Shown: one piece after another, positions 1 through 8,890 of the stretch
Layout: the number at the start of each line of letters is the position of its first letter
Numbering within the stretch: the stretch's first letter is position 1
Assembly: GCF_000425205.1 (NCBI RefSeq)
Contig: NZ_AULI01000024.1
Span: forward strand, 1-37,169
Source of the DNA: Pontibacillus halophilus JSM 076056 = DSM 19796
Lineage (GTDB): Bacteria > Bacillota > Bacilli > Bacillales > BH030062
Direction of reading: 5' to 3'
Length of the DNA stretch: 37,169 nucleotides
Position numbers and translations under genes: made by a program
The notes under the pieces: model-generated
Databases searched by the model: none
What the model was told of the DNA's origin: nothing
Seen by the model: only the letters and a program-made list of their open reading frames with translations

Positions 1-209
<209 letters not shown>

Positions 210-329
210 AGTGTTTGAACTAGCTTGTTAAAAATCAATTAAAATTGAATTGACGTACATGGCGTTTGTTCAGTTTTCAAAGTTCAATGTGTTGTTTGTT
301 TGTCGGATTCGTTTTGAAGCGACTTTTAC

Positions 330-358
330 ATCTTATCATTTTGTGATTTCGATGTCAA
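330..358 (-). promoter_or_regulatory. rRNA operon promoter, proximal (sigma-A)
   Basis: On the minus strand there is TTGACA (353-358), a 17-nt spacer and TAAGAT (330-335), about 120 nt upstream of the mature 16S 5' end. The leader between carries TGAAAACTGAACAAA (about 265-280), typical of Bacillus rRNA leaders and resembling the antitermination boxA region. The perfect -35 and 17-nt spacing make this a convincing P2-type rRNA promoter. Confidence 0.8.
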
Positions 359-416
359 CAACTTTTTAAAATGTTTTTTGTCGTGTGTTTCCTCTTCCGA
401 AAACAGCGACTTTATT

Positions 417-445
417 AATTTAACATTGTATCAAACAATCGTCAA
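417..445 (-). promoter_or_regulatory. rRNA operon promoter, distal (candidate)
   Basis: A second candidate upstream on the minus strand: TTGACG (440-445), 17-nt spacer, TAAATT (417-422). It sits about 87 nt upstream of the proximal promoter, the tandem P1/P2 arrangement usual for Bacillus rRNA operons. The -10 matches only four of six positions, so it is less certain. The rest of 446-630 is AT-rich with no convincing gene; the 62-codon open frame on the plus strand has no ribosome binding site and overlaps the promoters. Confidence 0.55.
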
Positions 446-630
446 TGACTTTTTTAAATTGTTTTTTCAATGTGTTGTTGCCGCCTCTCAATGCGACGTA
501 TACAAATATATCATTCTACAATCAGATGCGCAAGTGGTTTTTTATATTTTTCTATTAATCTTTTGAATAAAGGTTTGTCCCCCTCTCCTTCTCTATCTAC
601 CAACACGATCTCACTAACCCAAGAATCAAA

Positions 631-658
631 CAAAAAAGCACCTCCATAAGGAGATGCT
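631..658 (-). terminator. Intrinsic terminator after pbuG
   Basis: On the minus strand AGCATCTCC, a short loop and GGAGGTGCT are followed by TTTTTTG, directly downstream of the pbuG stop codon. A classic rho-independent terminator. Confidence 0.9.
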
Positions 659-667
659 TTTCTTCTA

Positions 668-1999
668 TTATACTAAGAAGATGAAATATAGAAGGAAGAT
701 GACAAACAATCCATACATAATAGGATGAATCTCATTCGCTTTCTTCTTAAATAGGTGAGTAATTGGGTAGAATAGAAAACCTATGGCAATCCCTGTTGCA
801 ATACTGTAGGTAAGCGGCATAGCTAATATCGTTAAGAATGCCGGAACAGCTATTTCGAATCGTTCCCACTCTATATTGCGTAAGGAAGTAGACATCAACA
901 CTCCCACAATGATAAGCGCTGGCGCAGTCACTTGAGCAGTTACGACTCCTAAGAGCGGTGAGAAGAATAACGCCAAGAGAAAGAATCCGGCTGTAACGAC
1001 TGACGTGAAACCTGTTCTCCCTCCTGCTCCTACTCCTGCTGTTGATTCAATGTAAGAGGTAGTTGTAGACGTTCCGACGACAGCTCCAACTACAGTTGCG
1101 GCTGAATCTGAGAATAAAGCGCGTCCTGCTCGCGGCAATTTGTTTTCCTTCATTAAACCTGCTTGATTTGCTACTGCGACAAGTGTACCGGCTGTATCAA
1201 AGAAGTCTACGAATAGAAACGTGAGAATGACTACGAGCATCTCAATCGTAAAGATATCCCCTAAATGAGAGATTGCAGCACCAAAAGTTGGAGCTACGCT
1301 TGGGGGTGCACTTACAATCTCTGCAAACGCAGGCGGAGAAATTAATCCAACTACAATACCAGCAATGGCTGTAAGCACCATTCCATAGAAAATGCCTCCC
1401 TTAACGTTCAATGATAAGAGGATGACGGTAACTGCTATTCCGAATACAGCTAGTAAAGTCGTCGATTGCGTCAAGTCTCCTAACCCTACGAGCGTAGCTT
1501 CATTGTTCACCACAATACCAGCTGATTGCAGACCTATAAAGGCAATGTAAACTCCAATTCCAGATCCGACTGCCATCTTTAAGTTTGCTGGGATGGCGTT
1601 AATAATTTTCTCTCGAAGACCGGTTACAGTTAACACGATGAAGATAAGTCCTGATACAAGCACTCCAGCCAGTGCAGTTTCCCAAGGAATTTCTCGTTGT
1701 AAGACAACGGTGTAAGCGAAGAATGCATTCAAACCCATGCCTGGAGCTAAAGCAATCGGATACTTCGCAAAGACTCCCATAACTAAACACCCGAATGCAG
1801 CTGCTACTGCCGTTGCTGTAAAGACAGCACCTTGATCAATCCTTGTCACTCCATCTGGCAATGTATCAATACCAACGAGGGCAAGAGTAGCTGGGTTCAC
1901 AAATAGAATGTACGCCATGGATAGAAACGTGGTTAAACCCGCAATAAATTCTGTACGATAACTTGTTCCGAATTCATCAAATTTAAAATAGTTCTTCAT
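668..1999 (-). CDS. pbuG: Guanine/hypoxanthine permease (AzgA-type NCS2 family)
   Basis: Proton-coupled uptake of hypoxanthine and guanine across the cell membrane, feeding purine salvage. The 443-residue protein starts MKNYFKFDEFGTSYRTE, has many hydrophobic helices and carries the family N-terminal block FIAGLTTFLSMAYI; B. subtilis PbuG is about 440 residues. Start: an ATG at 1999 preceded by GGGGGA at good spacing. A longer frame beginning at 2056 is rejected because its extra codons lie in the riboswitch terminator. The gene follows guaA, as in B. subtilis, but has its own promoter and guanine riboswitch, so excess guanine or hypoxanthine should shut it off. Ends at an intrinsic terminator. 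Confidence 0.95.
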   Translation of the reverse strand: MKNYFKFDEFGTSYRTEFIAGLTTFLSMAYILFVNPATLALVGIDTLPDGVTRIDQGAVFTATAVAAAFGCLVMGVFAKYPIALAPGMGLNAFFAYTVVLQREIPWETALAGVLVSGLIFIVLTVTGLREKIINAIPANLKMAVGSGIGVYIAFIGLQSAGIVVNNEATLVGLGDLTQSTTLLAVFGIAVTVILLSLNVKGGIFYGMVLTAIAGIVVGLISPPAFAEIVSAPPSVAPTFGAAISHLGDIFTIEMLVVILTFLFVDFFDTAGTLVAVANQAGLMKENKLPRAGRALFSDSAATVVGAVVGTSTTTSYIESTAGVGAGGRTGFTSVVTAGFFLLALFFSPLLGVVTAQVTAPALIIVGVLMSTSLRNIEWERFEIAVPAFLTILAMPLTYSIATGIAIGFLFYPITHLFKKKANEIHPIMYGLFVIFLLYFIFLV

Positions 2000-2030
2000 G
2001 TCTGTCCCCCTGAGATCAGACCGTCGAATA

Positions 2031-2063
2031 AAGAAAAAGCACCCTTGAATCGTCAAGAGTGCT
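2031..2063 (-). terminator. Riboswitch-controlled leader terminator of pbuG
   Basis: On the minus strand AGCACTCTTGA, loop, TCAAGGGTGCT, then TTTTTC. The left arm contains ACTCTTGA, which can pair with TCAAGAGT in the P2/J2-3 part of the upstream aptamer. A mutually exclusive antiterminator is therefore available: ligand binding should favour the terminator. Confidence 0.85.
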
Positions 2064-2108
2064 AGAAAGGTATATAGGTAGAGTTAGATAAACCTCCACC
2101 CTTCACCC

Positions 2109-2175
2109 CTCGTAGTCAGACCATTTACGGTAGTCTGGTAGAAACTCTTGAGCCATATCCTCAATATTATACGAC
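2109..2175 (-). promoter_or_regulatory. Purine (guanine-type) riboswitch aptamer of pbuG
   Basis: The minus strand carries the G-box core: GTATAAT, then GGATATGGC, AGTTTCTACC, CCGTAAAT and GACTACG in the right order and spacing. The specificity position in the last block is C (GACTAC rather than GATTAT), which in this family means guanine/hypoxanthine rather than adenine. Located between a sigma-A promoter and the leader terminator of pbuG. Confidence 0.95.
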
Positions 2176-2204
2176 GGTGTTCGTTTTATTAAGTTTATAC
2201 CTGT

Positions 2205-2233
2205 ATTGTATCCGTTATACACCCGATTTTCAA
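2205..2233 (-). promoter_or_regulatory. Sigma-A promoter of pbuG
   Basis: Minus strand TTGAAA (2228-2233), 17-nt spacer, TACAAT (2205-2210), placing transcription start just upstream of the riboswitch aptamer. It lies about 45 nt past the guaA stop codon, where no terminator for guaA is visible, so some read-through from guaA is possible. Confidence 0.8.
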
Positions 2234-2276
2234 TATAAAAACCGAACATTTACATTAATTTAAAATTAAAAGTACG

Positions 2277-3815
2277 TTATTCCCATTCGATCGTTGCTGG
2301 TGGCTTACTTGTCACATCGTACACAACCCGGTTTACATGAGGAACTTCATTTACAATTCGTGTTGAAATCTTTCCTAGTACGTCGTATGGAATTCGAGCC
2401 CAGTCTGACGTCATTCCATCGATTGAAGTAACAGCACGGATGGCAATGGTATGGTCATACGTTCTTGCATCTCCCATTACCCCGACTGATTGAATGCCTG
2501 GTAGGACAGTGAAGTATTGCCATACATCTTTCTCTAAATCTGCGAGCCTTATTTCCTCTCGCAAGATTGCATCAGATTCTCGTACGATTTCTAGCTTAGG
2601 CTCCGTAATTTCCCCAAGCACTCGAATCCCAAGACCAGGTCCAGGGAAAGGTTGTCTCCAAACAATCCGGTCAGGCACACCTAGTTCTGTTCCAAGAGCG
2701 CGCACTTCATCTTTAAATAGTGTATTTAGCGGTTCAATCAACTGGAACGTCATATCTTCAGGGAGGCCACCTACATTGTGGTGGGATTTAATCGTCTGTG
2801 CAGTGTCCGTTCCACTTTCAATAATATCCGTATAGAGCGTACCTTGAGCGAGGAAGTCTACTTCTTTCATCTTTTCAGCTTCATCATTAAATACGTAGAT
2901 AAATTCGTTCCCAATAATCTTCCGCTTCTTCTCAGGGTCCGATACACCATTAAGCTTGGATAGGAATCGCTCCTTCGCATCTACTTTAATCACGTTCATA
3001 TGGAAGCCATCTGCGAACGTGTCCATCACATCGTCCGCTTCGCCCTTACGTAATAAACCGTTATCAACGAAGATACAAGTTAATTGATCTCCGATTGCCT
3101 TATGGATGAGAGCAGCTACTACAGAAGAATCAACTCCCCCACTTAATGCACAAAGTACTTTGCGCTCTCCGACTTGCTCACGAATGAGTCGAATTTGTTC
3201 TTCAACGAAGTTGGCCATCGACCAATCTCCATGTGCTCCACTAACACGAAAGACAAAGTTTCGTAATAAGTCATTTCCATACTCACTATGTCTTACTTCT
3301 GGATGAAACTGAACGGCGTAGAGCCCACGGTCTTCATCGCTCATCGCTGCAACAGGACACGATTCGTTCGTAGCATCAATCGAGAAGCCTTCTGGCGCTT
3401 GTACAACTTTGTCGGTGTGACTCATCCAGACAACTTGTTCACTCGGCAGCTCGTGGAACAACGCCTTCGCATTTTGGACATGGATATCCGCTTTCCCATA
3501 TTCACGCTGGTCTGAGCGCTCGACTCCACCTCCGAAATGGTGTGCCATAAGCTGCATTCCATAGCAAATGCCAAGAATAGGGATATTCAAATTGAAGATT
3601 TCAGGATCACAGCTAATTTGATTGTCTCCATATACACTATTTGGACCACCTGATAAGATGATGCCTGCTGGATTCATGTCTTGAATTTCTTGAGCTGTAA
3701 GCTTGTGAGAATGAAGCTCACTATACACCCCAAACTCCCGGATTCTCCTTGTAATCAATTGATTATACTGACTTCCAAAGTCCAATACTAGAATCATTTC
3801 TTCATGACGTTCCAC
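2277..3815 (-). CDS. guaA: GMP synthase (glutamine-hydrolysing)
   Basis: Converts XMP to GMP using ATP and glutamine, the last step of guanine nucleotide synthesis, in the cytoplasm. At 512 residues it matches B. subtilis GuaA (513) and is highly similar along its length. Domains: class I glutamine amidotransferase (about 5-195) with triad Cys84 (GICYGMQ), His171 and Glu173 (QFHPE); ATP pyrophosphatase with the P-loop SGGVDS at 225-230; and the C-terminal dimerisation domain ending KPPATIEWE. The start is a GTG at 3815 with GAGAGGA eight bases upstream; an internal ATG seven codons later is less well placed. Preceded by its own promoter, guanine riboswitch and leader terminator, so it should be turned down by guanine. 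Gene order with yebA and pbuG matches B. subtilis. Confidence 0.98.
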   Translation of the reverse strand: MERHEEMILVLDFGSQYNQLITRRIREFGVYSELHSHKLTAQEIQDMNPAGIILSGGPNSVYGDNQISCDPEIFNLNIPILGICYGMQLMAHHFGGGVERSDQREYGKADIHVQNAKALFHELPSEQVVWMSHTDKVVQAPEGFSIDATNESCPVAAMSDEDRGLYAVQFHPEVRHSEYGNDLLRNFVFRVSGAHGDWSMANFVEEQIRLIREQVGERKVLCALSGGVDSSVVAALIHKAIGDQLTCIFVDNGLLRKGEADDVMDTFADGFHMNVIKVDAKERFLSKLNGVSDPEKKRKIIGNEFIYVFNDEAEKMKEVDFLAQGTLYTDIIESGTDTAQTIKSHHNVGGLPEDMTFQLIEPLNTLFKDEVRALGTELGVPDRIVWRQPFPGPGLGIRVLGEITEPKLEIVRESDAILREEIRLADLEKDVWQYFTVLPGIQSVGVMGDARTYDHTIAIRAVTSIDGMTSDWARIPYDVLGKISTRIVNEVPHVNRVVYDVTSKPPATIEWE

Positions 3816-3852
3816 TGCAATCTTCCTCTCCCTATACGTTGTGTGCTTGCAT

Positions 3853-3887
3853 AAAAAAAAGTTTCTGCCTAATAGAAGGCAGAAACT
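3853..3887 (-). terminator. Riboswitch-controlled leader terminator of guaA
   Basis: Minus strand AGTTTCTGCC, loop, GGCAGAAACT followed by a run of seven or more T. The left arm contains CTGCCTTC, exactly complementary to GAAGGCAG in the 3' strand of aptamer helix P1. This is the standard antiterminator competition of purine riboswitches. Confidence 0.9.
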
Positions 3888-3942
3888 TATGAACGAATAA
3901 CAATGACAAGCCTATACTTGTCTCGTCTACATAGGTGTCCTG

Positions 3943-4014
3943 CCTTCATAGTCAGAGTATTTACGGTACTCCGGTAGAGACTCTCGATCCTTATCATCGA
4001 GGATATATGAAGGG
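3943..4014 (-). promoter_or_regulatory. Purine (guanine-type) riboswitch aptamer of guaA
   Basis: Minus strand shows P1 strands CCTTCATA / TATGAAGG, the junction segment GAGTCTCTACC, the loop block CCGTAAAT and CTGACTATG. The specificity base is C, so guanine/hypoxanthine. It differs in helix sequence from the pbuG copy but has the same architecture. Confidence 0.95.
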
Positions 4015-4034
4015 CATGTATGAATATTTTCATC

Positions 4035-4063
4035 ATTCTAACAATATTCGACAAATTGGTCAA
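4035..4063 (-). promoter_or_regulatory. Sigma-A promoter of guaA
   Basis: Minus strand TTGACC (4058-4063), 17-nt spacer, TAGAAT (4035-4040). The -35 box overlaps the stop codon of the upstream transglutaminase gene, so guaA has its own promoter embedded at the end of the previous operon. Confidence 0.85.
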
Positions 4064-6252
4064 GATAGTGTTTTACGAATTAGACGGTTCCATGAATGCA
4101 ACATTTCTTGCCAAGGCTGGCCGCCTAGCTCTCCACGATACAGCATTCGCTCATAATAATGGGTCAACTGCTTCATTTCATCCCATTGATAGAATCGATC
4201 AATGTATGCAGCATATTCCCGGAGAGTCTGATGCTCATCTCGGCCAATGCCTTTCTTCTTCAATACTTTCAATAAGAATAGGTAGGCCTCTTCGTATGCC
4301 TCCAAAGAATGTTCCTTCGTAAGCTTACGTTTAATCCAAATGGTTCGGATACGGTATCGAAGTAAATAGAGTGCTACTCCAATAGCAACAGCAAGTCCAC
4401 CAATCACCCACCACCATCCGGATGGGGTAGCAGAATTTGAGACATTTGAACGTTGGTTGTTCGTCGTTTCTTCATCCTCCATCTCAGGAAGTGGAGCTTG
4501 AATGTCTTCCTCATCTTCTACCACTTCTTCTTCTGTATCCGTCTCCTCATTCAATGCCTCTTCTTCCTCTTCCTCATTGAACTCAACCGAGGAACTAAAT
4601 CCCTGTGTAGGTTCAAATGGAACCCAACCCGTTCCAGGGAAATAAACTTCTACCCACGAATGGGCGTTTGCACTCGTAACTTCATAAACGTTGTAACGCT
4701 CACCGTCCCAATCGACTTCATCACTAGTCGCTTCTCCACCCGTAAACCCTTTCACCCAACGCGCTGGTATATCGATGCTTCGCAACATCACGACCATTGC
4801 TGTCGAGTAGTTATCGCAATAACCATACTGGGTTTCAAATAAGAATTGATCGACATAGTCTTCATTTTGGTCCGGCACCGGTACGTCCGTCGTTCGATAG
4901 GTAAACCCATTTTGGCTAAAGTAATCGCGTACGGTTACGGCTTTGTCATAGGTTGAATTCTCCTCAGCAGTAACCTCTTCAGAAAGATCTGTGACTCGCT
5001 GAGGAAGGTCCGATGGAAGCTGTGTATATTTCTCGATGATTTCATCAGGGTAATTCGACCCCGCTTCCCGTAATCGTTCAATAGAGAAAGATGGTTTATC
5101 ATAGGTGACGTTGTACGCCCCTACCGTGCCTTCGTTTGATTGTATGACTCCTGTTGTATCGTTCACCTCAAATGTACGAACATTGTCCGTAATATCCTGC
5201 ACACCTGAGACCCCATATGGGTAGACGAGCTTATCGAAATTCTGGTTGCCGCTCATGGTTATTCGCGCCTGACTACTTTCAGTTTCTACGTTGTCCGAGA
5301 AAGTACCCATGTTGACGGCATCCCCGATGACCTCGTCAGACCTACCTTCTTCAGAACGCACCCAGCCTTTTCCTGTGTATTCATCCTTCGATTCAATACG
5401 CCAATAGTTGTCTTCTTTACTTACTGCAGTAAGGATTGGCGTATCGTCTTGGACGAACGAACCCCCAAGACTTGAATCGTTGGTTCCATATCCAACTTTC
5501 TGAATGCCTTGAACGTTCCCTTCACCTGCACCAGTCGCAGTGGATTTAATAAACGGTACTGGGTCCGGCCATTGAGGCGCAAGCTTCGGTGCTGCATAGC
5601 CAATCGCCGTCCCAGCCACTACGATTAGAAGCAGAGGCAAGACGATGGCTTGCATAAATTTCTTCTTATTTGATCGCATACGCTCCACGCCGAATTCCCG
5701 TGTCACATTGGCCAGTCCTAGCATTACGAAGGCAATCATGAAGCTCCTTACAATGGCATGGTTTCCATCATACGTCGTAAATGTATCCAGTACTCCAATA
5801 TAAATGAACGTTAGCACAATGAAGAAAGTCAACTTCTTCACGACAACGAACCAATAATATAGAAGGTAACTCATCAACCACAATAAGAGGAGAAACAGCA
5901 TACTCCTAAATAGTGAGGTCATATCATACCACTGGTTCGACAGCATCACTTCAATGTTATGTTGAACATGGGCAATGACCACTCCGAACCAATCCCCACT
6001 AAGAAACCTCTCTGACATAAATAGTCCATCAAGCACAAAGGCAAGTCCAAATAACTTTAGCGGAGATGTGATATACCAAGGCAGTTGCAGAAAGGATAAG
6101 AAAAAGCAAAAAGCAGCGTAGAGGACAAATAATGAAGTGTTAGACGTTTCTGTTACTTCCTCTAATGGGCGTAACCACTCCCAAAATAGAAAGAACCCGC
6201 TCGCATACAGAAGAACATGGTATAACGTATTCTGATTCTCAAACTGTCGCAT
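4060..6252 (-). CDS. yebA: Membrane transglutaminase-like protein (YebA/TgpA type)
   Basis: A 730-residue membrane protein. The N-terminal third holds several transmembrane helices (about 12-30, 40-57, 117-135, 141-157, 168-182, 203-220), followed by a large extracytoplasmic region containing a transglutaminase-like domain with Cys479 (GYCDNYSTAM) and His531 (AHSWVEV). The third triad position is Glu547 (PFEPT) where many relatives have Asp. A very acidic linker (about 557-597), one more helix (613-630) and a cytoplasmic DUF4129-like tail follow. Start and the preceding gene's stop overlap as TAATG, so it is translationally coupled to the DUF58 gene. The MoxR/DUF58/transglutaminase trio occurs widely and the order matches B. 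subtilis yeaC-yeaD-yebA. The substrate is unknown. Confidence 0.9.
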   Translation of the reverse strand: MRQFENQNTLYHVLLYASGFFLFWEWLRPLEEVTETSNTSLFVLYAAFCFFLSFLQLPWYITSPLKLFGLAFVLDGLFMSERFLSGDWFGVVIAHVQHNIEVMLSNQWYDMTSLFRSMLFLLLLWLMSYLLYYWFVVVKKLTFFIVLTFIYIGVLDTFTTYDGNHAIVRSFMIAFVMLGLANVTREFGVERMRSNKKKFMQAIVLPLLLIVVAGTAIGYAAPKLAPQWPDPVPFIKSTATGAGEGNVQGIQKVGYGTNDSSLGGSFVQDDTPILTAVSKEDNYWRIESKDEYTGKGWVRSEEGRSDEVIGDAVNMGTFSDNVETESSQARITMSGNQNFDKLVYPYGVSGVQDITDNVRTFEVNDTTGVIQSNEGTVGAYNVTYDKPSFSIERLREAGSNYPDEIIEKYTQLPSDLPQRVTDLSEEVTAEENSTYDKAVTVRDYFSQNGFTYRTTDVPVPDQNEDYVDQFLFETQYGYCDNYSTAMVVMLRSIDIPARWVKGFTGGEATSDEVDWDGERYNVYEVTSANAHSWVEVYFPGTGWVPFEPTQGFSSSVEFNEEEEEEALNEETDTEEEVVEDEEDIQAPLPEMEDEETTNNQRSNVSNSATPSGWWWVIGGLAVAIGVALYLLRYRIRTIWIKRKLTKEHSLEAYEEAYLFLLKVLKKKGIGRDEHQTLREYAAYIDRFYQWDEMKQLTHYYERMLYRGELGGQPWQEMLHSWNRLIRKTLS

Positions 6253-7514
6253 TAAGTTTTCACCTCAAATGCTGAGTGTGACATTTCGTTCTCCGTCATG
6301 ACGTTTGCCACAATCCCCTTTATAGACAGTTGATTCAATCGTTCCTCCATCTCCTCATCCCTCTTCATTTCACTCATGACGAGAAAGAGGACAACTTTCG
6401 AATTTCGTTTCTTCAACCACTCTATACTTTGTTGAACGTGTTCATCTAACTGCTTGATAACAACGTAACATACATGATTGATTGGCAGAGTAGCTTGTTC
6501 TTTCTGAAGCTTTTCGCCGAAGGAATCTCCCTTCTCTGGTTGCACTTTAGCGAGTTGATACAATGCTTTATTCTTACCTCTTCGATTTGCTTCATTGATA
6601 TAGTGAACACCTTGTCCAATCATGACGAACGTTAAATCCGCTTCACTATTCCCATAAGAAGTTAGGAAAGAAGCACAAAACTCTACAACTCCTTCATAGG
6701 AAAGGTCATCGGTATGGTCATCCATAGTTCCATCCATAATGAGCAACGAGTTGGCACTTTTCTCTTGTTCGAACTCCTTCGTCATAACGGTTCCCTGTTT
6801 CGCAGTCGTCTTCCAATCTACCCACGAGAATCGGTCACCAGGTACGTATTCACGGACACCAGTCACAATGGATGTATCCCGTTTCATCGTACCTTTCGAC
6901 TGAAGAGAGCCTTCTTCATAACTGCTGAGAGACGGTTGCATGTGAACATCCCGTTGACTTGGATATACGAGTATAGATCCATGAAGATCACATGTCGTTT
7001 CTTTCTTCACAAAACCGAAGATATCACCCGTCCGAAGCCTGATGTTATGAAAGTGATGTTCCCCTCTTGAAACCTCTTCAAATACGTACGTAAATGTAAA
7101 TGAAGTGTGAAACCAAGGAAACAAAATCGTTTTAAGCGGAGGCTCTTGCCGACCTTTCAGTGAAGCATTCATATCTTTATACTTGTCACGAAGTCTCCCT
7201 GACATTCTTAGCGAATTAGGAGTCTCTTCCTCTACGATGCAATAAAAGAGCGGGAAAGGGAGTTTCCGCTTCACGTGCACATCAACGGTGATTGTCTCCC
7301 CTTCTTGCGCTACGGCCTTTGAGAACGTCCTCTCTACATGCCATTTAGACATTGGGTAAACGACAACCCCCAACATGTATAGAAACAACGGCAACGTGGC
7401 GTAAAAGAGAAACCAGCTAACAAATCCCCCTTGAAACATGGCGTATGAGAACAAGATCGTTACAAGCAACAAAATCGTAACCGTTCTAAACACGAGCCCA
7501 ATCTTATGTTTCAT
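6252..7514 (-). CDS. yeaD: DUF58 domain membrane protein (YeaD-like)
   Basis: A 420-residue protein of the DUF58 family that accompanies MoxR ATPases. Two hydrophobic helices near the N terminus (about 8-26 and 32-53) anchor it, and the family signature VREYVPGDRFSWVDWK lies at about 220-235. The remainder resembles a von Willebrand factor A-like fold in other family members, with an LLIMDGTMDD segment. Located between the MoxR gene (4-nt gap) and the transglutaminase gene (TAATG overlap), so the three are one operon. The biochemical role is not established; such proteins are thought to be partners of the MoxR chaperone ATPase. Confidence 0.88.
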   Translation of the reverse strand: MKHKIGLVFRTVTILLLVTILFSYAMFQGGFVSWFLFYATLPLFLYMLGVVVYPMSKWHVERTFSKAVAQEGETITVDVHVKRKLPFPLFYCIVEEETPNSLRMSGRLRDKYKDMNASLKGRQEPPLKTILFPWFHTSFTFTYVFEEVSRGEHHFHNIRLRTGDIFGFVKKETTCDLHGSILVYPSQRDVHMQPSLSSYEEGSLQSKGTMKRDTSIVTGVREYVPGDRFSWVDWKTTAKQGTVMTKEFEQEKSANSLLIMDGTMDDHTDDLSYEGVVEFCASFLTSYGNSEADLTFVMIGQGVHYINEANRRGKNKALYQLAKVQPEKGDSFGEKLQKEQATLPINHVCYVVIKQLDEHVQQSIEWLKKRNSKVVLFLVMSEMKRDEEMEERLNQLSIKGIVANVMTENEMSHSAFEVKT

Positions 7515-7518
7515 AGAA

Positions 7519-8478
7519 TTACTGACCTCTGCCTACTGGAATAGACAACGTATTCGTCATCTCAGACACAAGGTTCCGACTATCTACCCCGCCGAAACGA
7601 GCTTCTGACGTTAATAGTACCCGATGAGAAAGAACGAAGGGAGCTAGATATTTCACATCATCAGGAAGTACATAATCTCGGTCCTGAATGTACGCATACG
7701 CCTTTGCGGCTTTCATCAACGCAATAGAACCACGAGGACTCACTCCAAGATAAATGGATGGATGATTTCGAGTTTTCGTAACCAGGTTGACGATATATCG
7801 CTGTACTTCTGGGCCTATGTATACGTTTAGAACTTCAGCTTGAGCTTCAAGCAATTCTTCTCTCGTCATAACCGCCCCAATTTCATCAACTGGATGCTTC
7901 TGAGTCACGCGCTCAAGTATTTGTACTTCTTCTTCAAACGTTGGATATCCCATATTTAATTTCAATAGGAACCGGTCTAACTGTGCCTCTGGTAATGGAT
8001 AGGTCCCTTCATACTCAATTGGGTTCTGTGTAGCCATAACGAAGAATGGCTTACTAAGTTGGACTGTATTCCCGTCTACAGTCACACTCTTCTCCTCCAT
8101 CCCCTCCAATAGCGAGGATTGCGTTTTAGGAGAAGTTCGATTAATCTCATCAGCCAGCACAATGTTTCCAAGAATAGGTCCGGGTCTAAATTCAAATTGC
8201 ATGTCTTGTGGATTGTAAATGGAGACACCTACTACATCAGAAGGCAGCAGGTCTGGCGTAAACTGGATACGTTTAAATTCACTTGCTACAGATTTCGCTA
8301 GACTACGAACGAGCATCGTCTTCCCAACTCCAGGAACATCTTCAAGGAGAACGTGGCCTTCGGCTAATAAAGCGACAATACTCAACGTCGTCACTTCTTC
8401 TTTTCCAATCATAACGTTCTGTATATTATGAATAAGTTTCTTGATTTTAGGGTGGTAGACGGTTGTATGCTGAGACAT
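7519..8478 (-). CDS. yeaC: MoxR-family AAA+ ATPase
   Basis: A 319-residue cytoplasmic AAA+ ATPase of the MoxR group. Walker A GVGKT at 50-54 within LLEDVPGVGKT, Walker B VLADEIN at about 108-113, sensor-like FVMATQNP and the arginine-finger region EAQLDRFL are all present. The start is the ATG at 8478, preceded by GAGAGGAG; an upstream TTG (8499) would place the ribosome binding site inside the coding region. First gene of the MoxR-DUF58-transglutaminase operon. Members of this family are thought to act as chaperones that assemble or activate partner proteins. No clear sigma-A promoter was seen just upstream. Confidence 0.92.
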   Translation of the reverse strand: MSQHTTVYHPKIKKLIHNIQNVMIGKEEVTTLSIVALLAEGHVLLEDVPGVGKTMLVRSLAKSVASEFKRIQFTPDLLPSDVVGVSIYNPQDMQFEFRPGPILGNIVLADEINRTSPKTQSSLLEGMEEKSVTVDGNTVQLSKPFFVMATQNPIEYEGTYPLPEAQLDRFLLKLNMGYPTFEEEVQILERVTQKHPVDEIGAVMTREELLEAQAEVLNVYIGPEVQRYIVNLVTKTRNHPSIYLGVSPRGSIALMKAAKAYAYIQDRDYVLPDDVKYLAPFVLSHRVLLTSEARFGGVDSRNLVSEMTNTLSIPVGRGQ

Positions 8479-8499
8479 GTGCGTACAAGCTCCTCTCAA

Positions 8500-8805
8500 T
8501 TTTAGACTGTTCTATTCTGTCTAAGTTAACTATACTACATAGGTCCTAGTTGCACGCAAGGAATTGACAGAAAATTTAGCCTATCGTAATCTTGCTTCTA
8601 TTATCTTTACCTTCCTATTAAATCTTGCACATTGTACCTGATCTGGTGTCGAGATACGCCATGAGCCGTTATTGGATTCTCTATCTATTTACTTCCTACG
8701 AAGACATCTACCATTCCCCTAATCACCTGTAATCTTGTAAATAACTTATCGAATCTCCCCTGCCTGCTATAAAAATAGTAAACCTCCCCCATAGAACTCG
8801 TCTAT
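8500..8805. other. Intergenic region between divergent operons
   Basis: About 300 bases between the leftward MoxR operon and the rightward GH68 gene. It is AT-rich with no open frame having a ribosome binding site, no RNA gene and no strong hairpin. A TTGACA occurs on the plus strand at 8564-8569 but without a convincing -10 partner. Confidence 0.5.
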
Positions 8806-8833
8806 ACACCCTCCCCTTCCTTTACATAGGGTA
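8806..8833 (+). promoter_or_regulatory. Sigma-K-like promoter of the GH68 gene
   Basis: CATAGGGTA at 8825-8833 fits the late mother-cell sigma-K -10 consensus CATANNNTA exactly. An AC dinucleotide lies 17 nt (8806-8807) or 15 nt (8808-8809) upstream. The site is about 57 nt before the start codon. This is a short degenerate consensus; support comes from the spore-coat-like ends of the encoded protein. Confidence 0.5.
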
Positions 8834-8890
8834 TAGTATGCTCGGAATGAGTATCGCAGTTGCACTCGACTGCAGAAAGGAATGAATGAT

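Noticed and set aside
378-566. 62-codon plus-strand frame in the rRNA promoter region
   Set aside because: No ribosome binding site, low complexity, and it overlaps the two rRNA promoters on the opposite strand.
2000-2056. N-terminal extension of pbuG from 2056
   Set aside because: The extra 19 codons fall in the riboswitch terminator hairpin and have no ribosome binding site; ATG 1999 has GGGGGA at correct spacing.
3935-4322. Plus-strand frames over the guaA riboswitch and the end of yebA
   Set aside because: They lie across a conserved RNA aptamer and antisense to a real gene; no translation signals.
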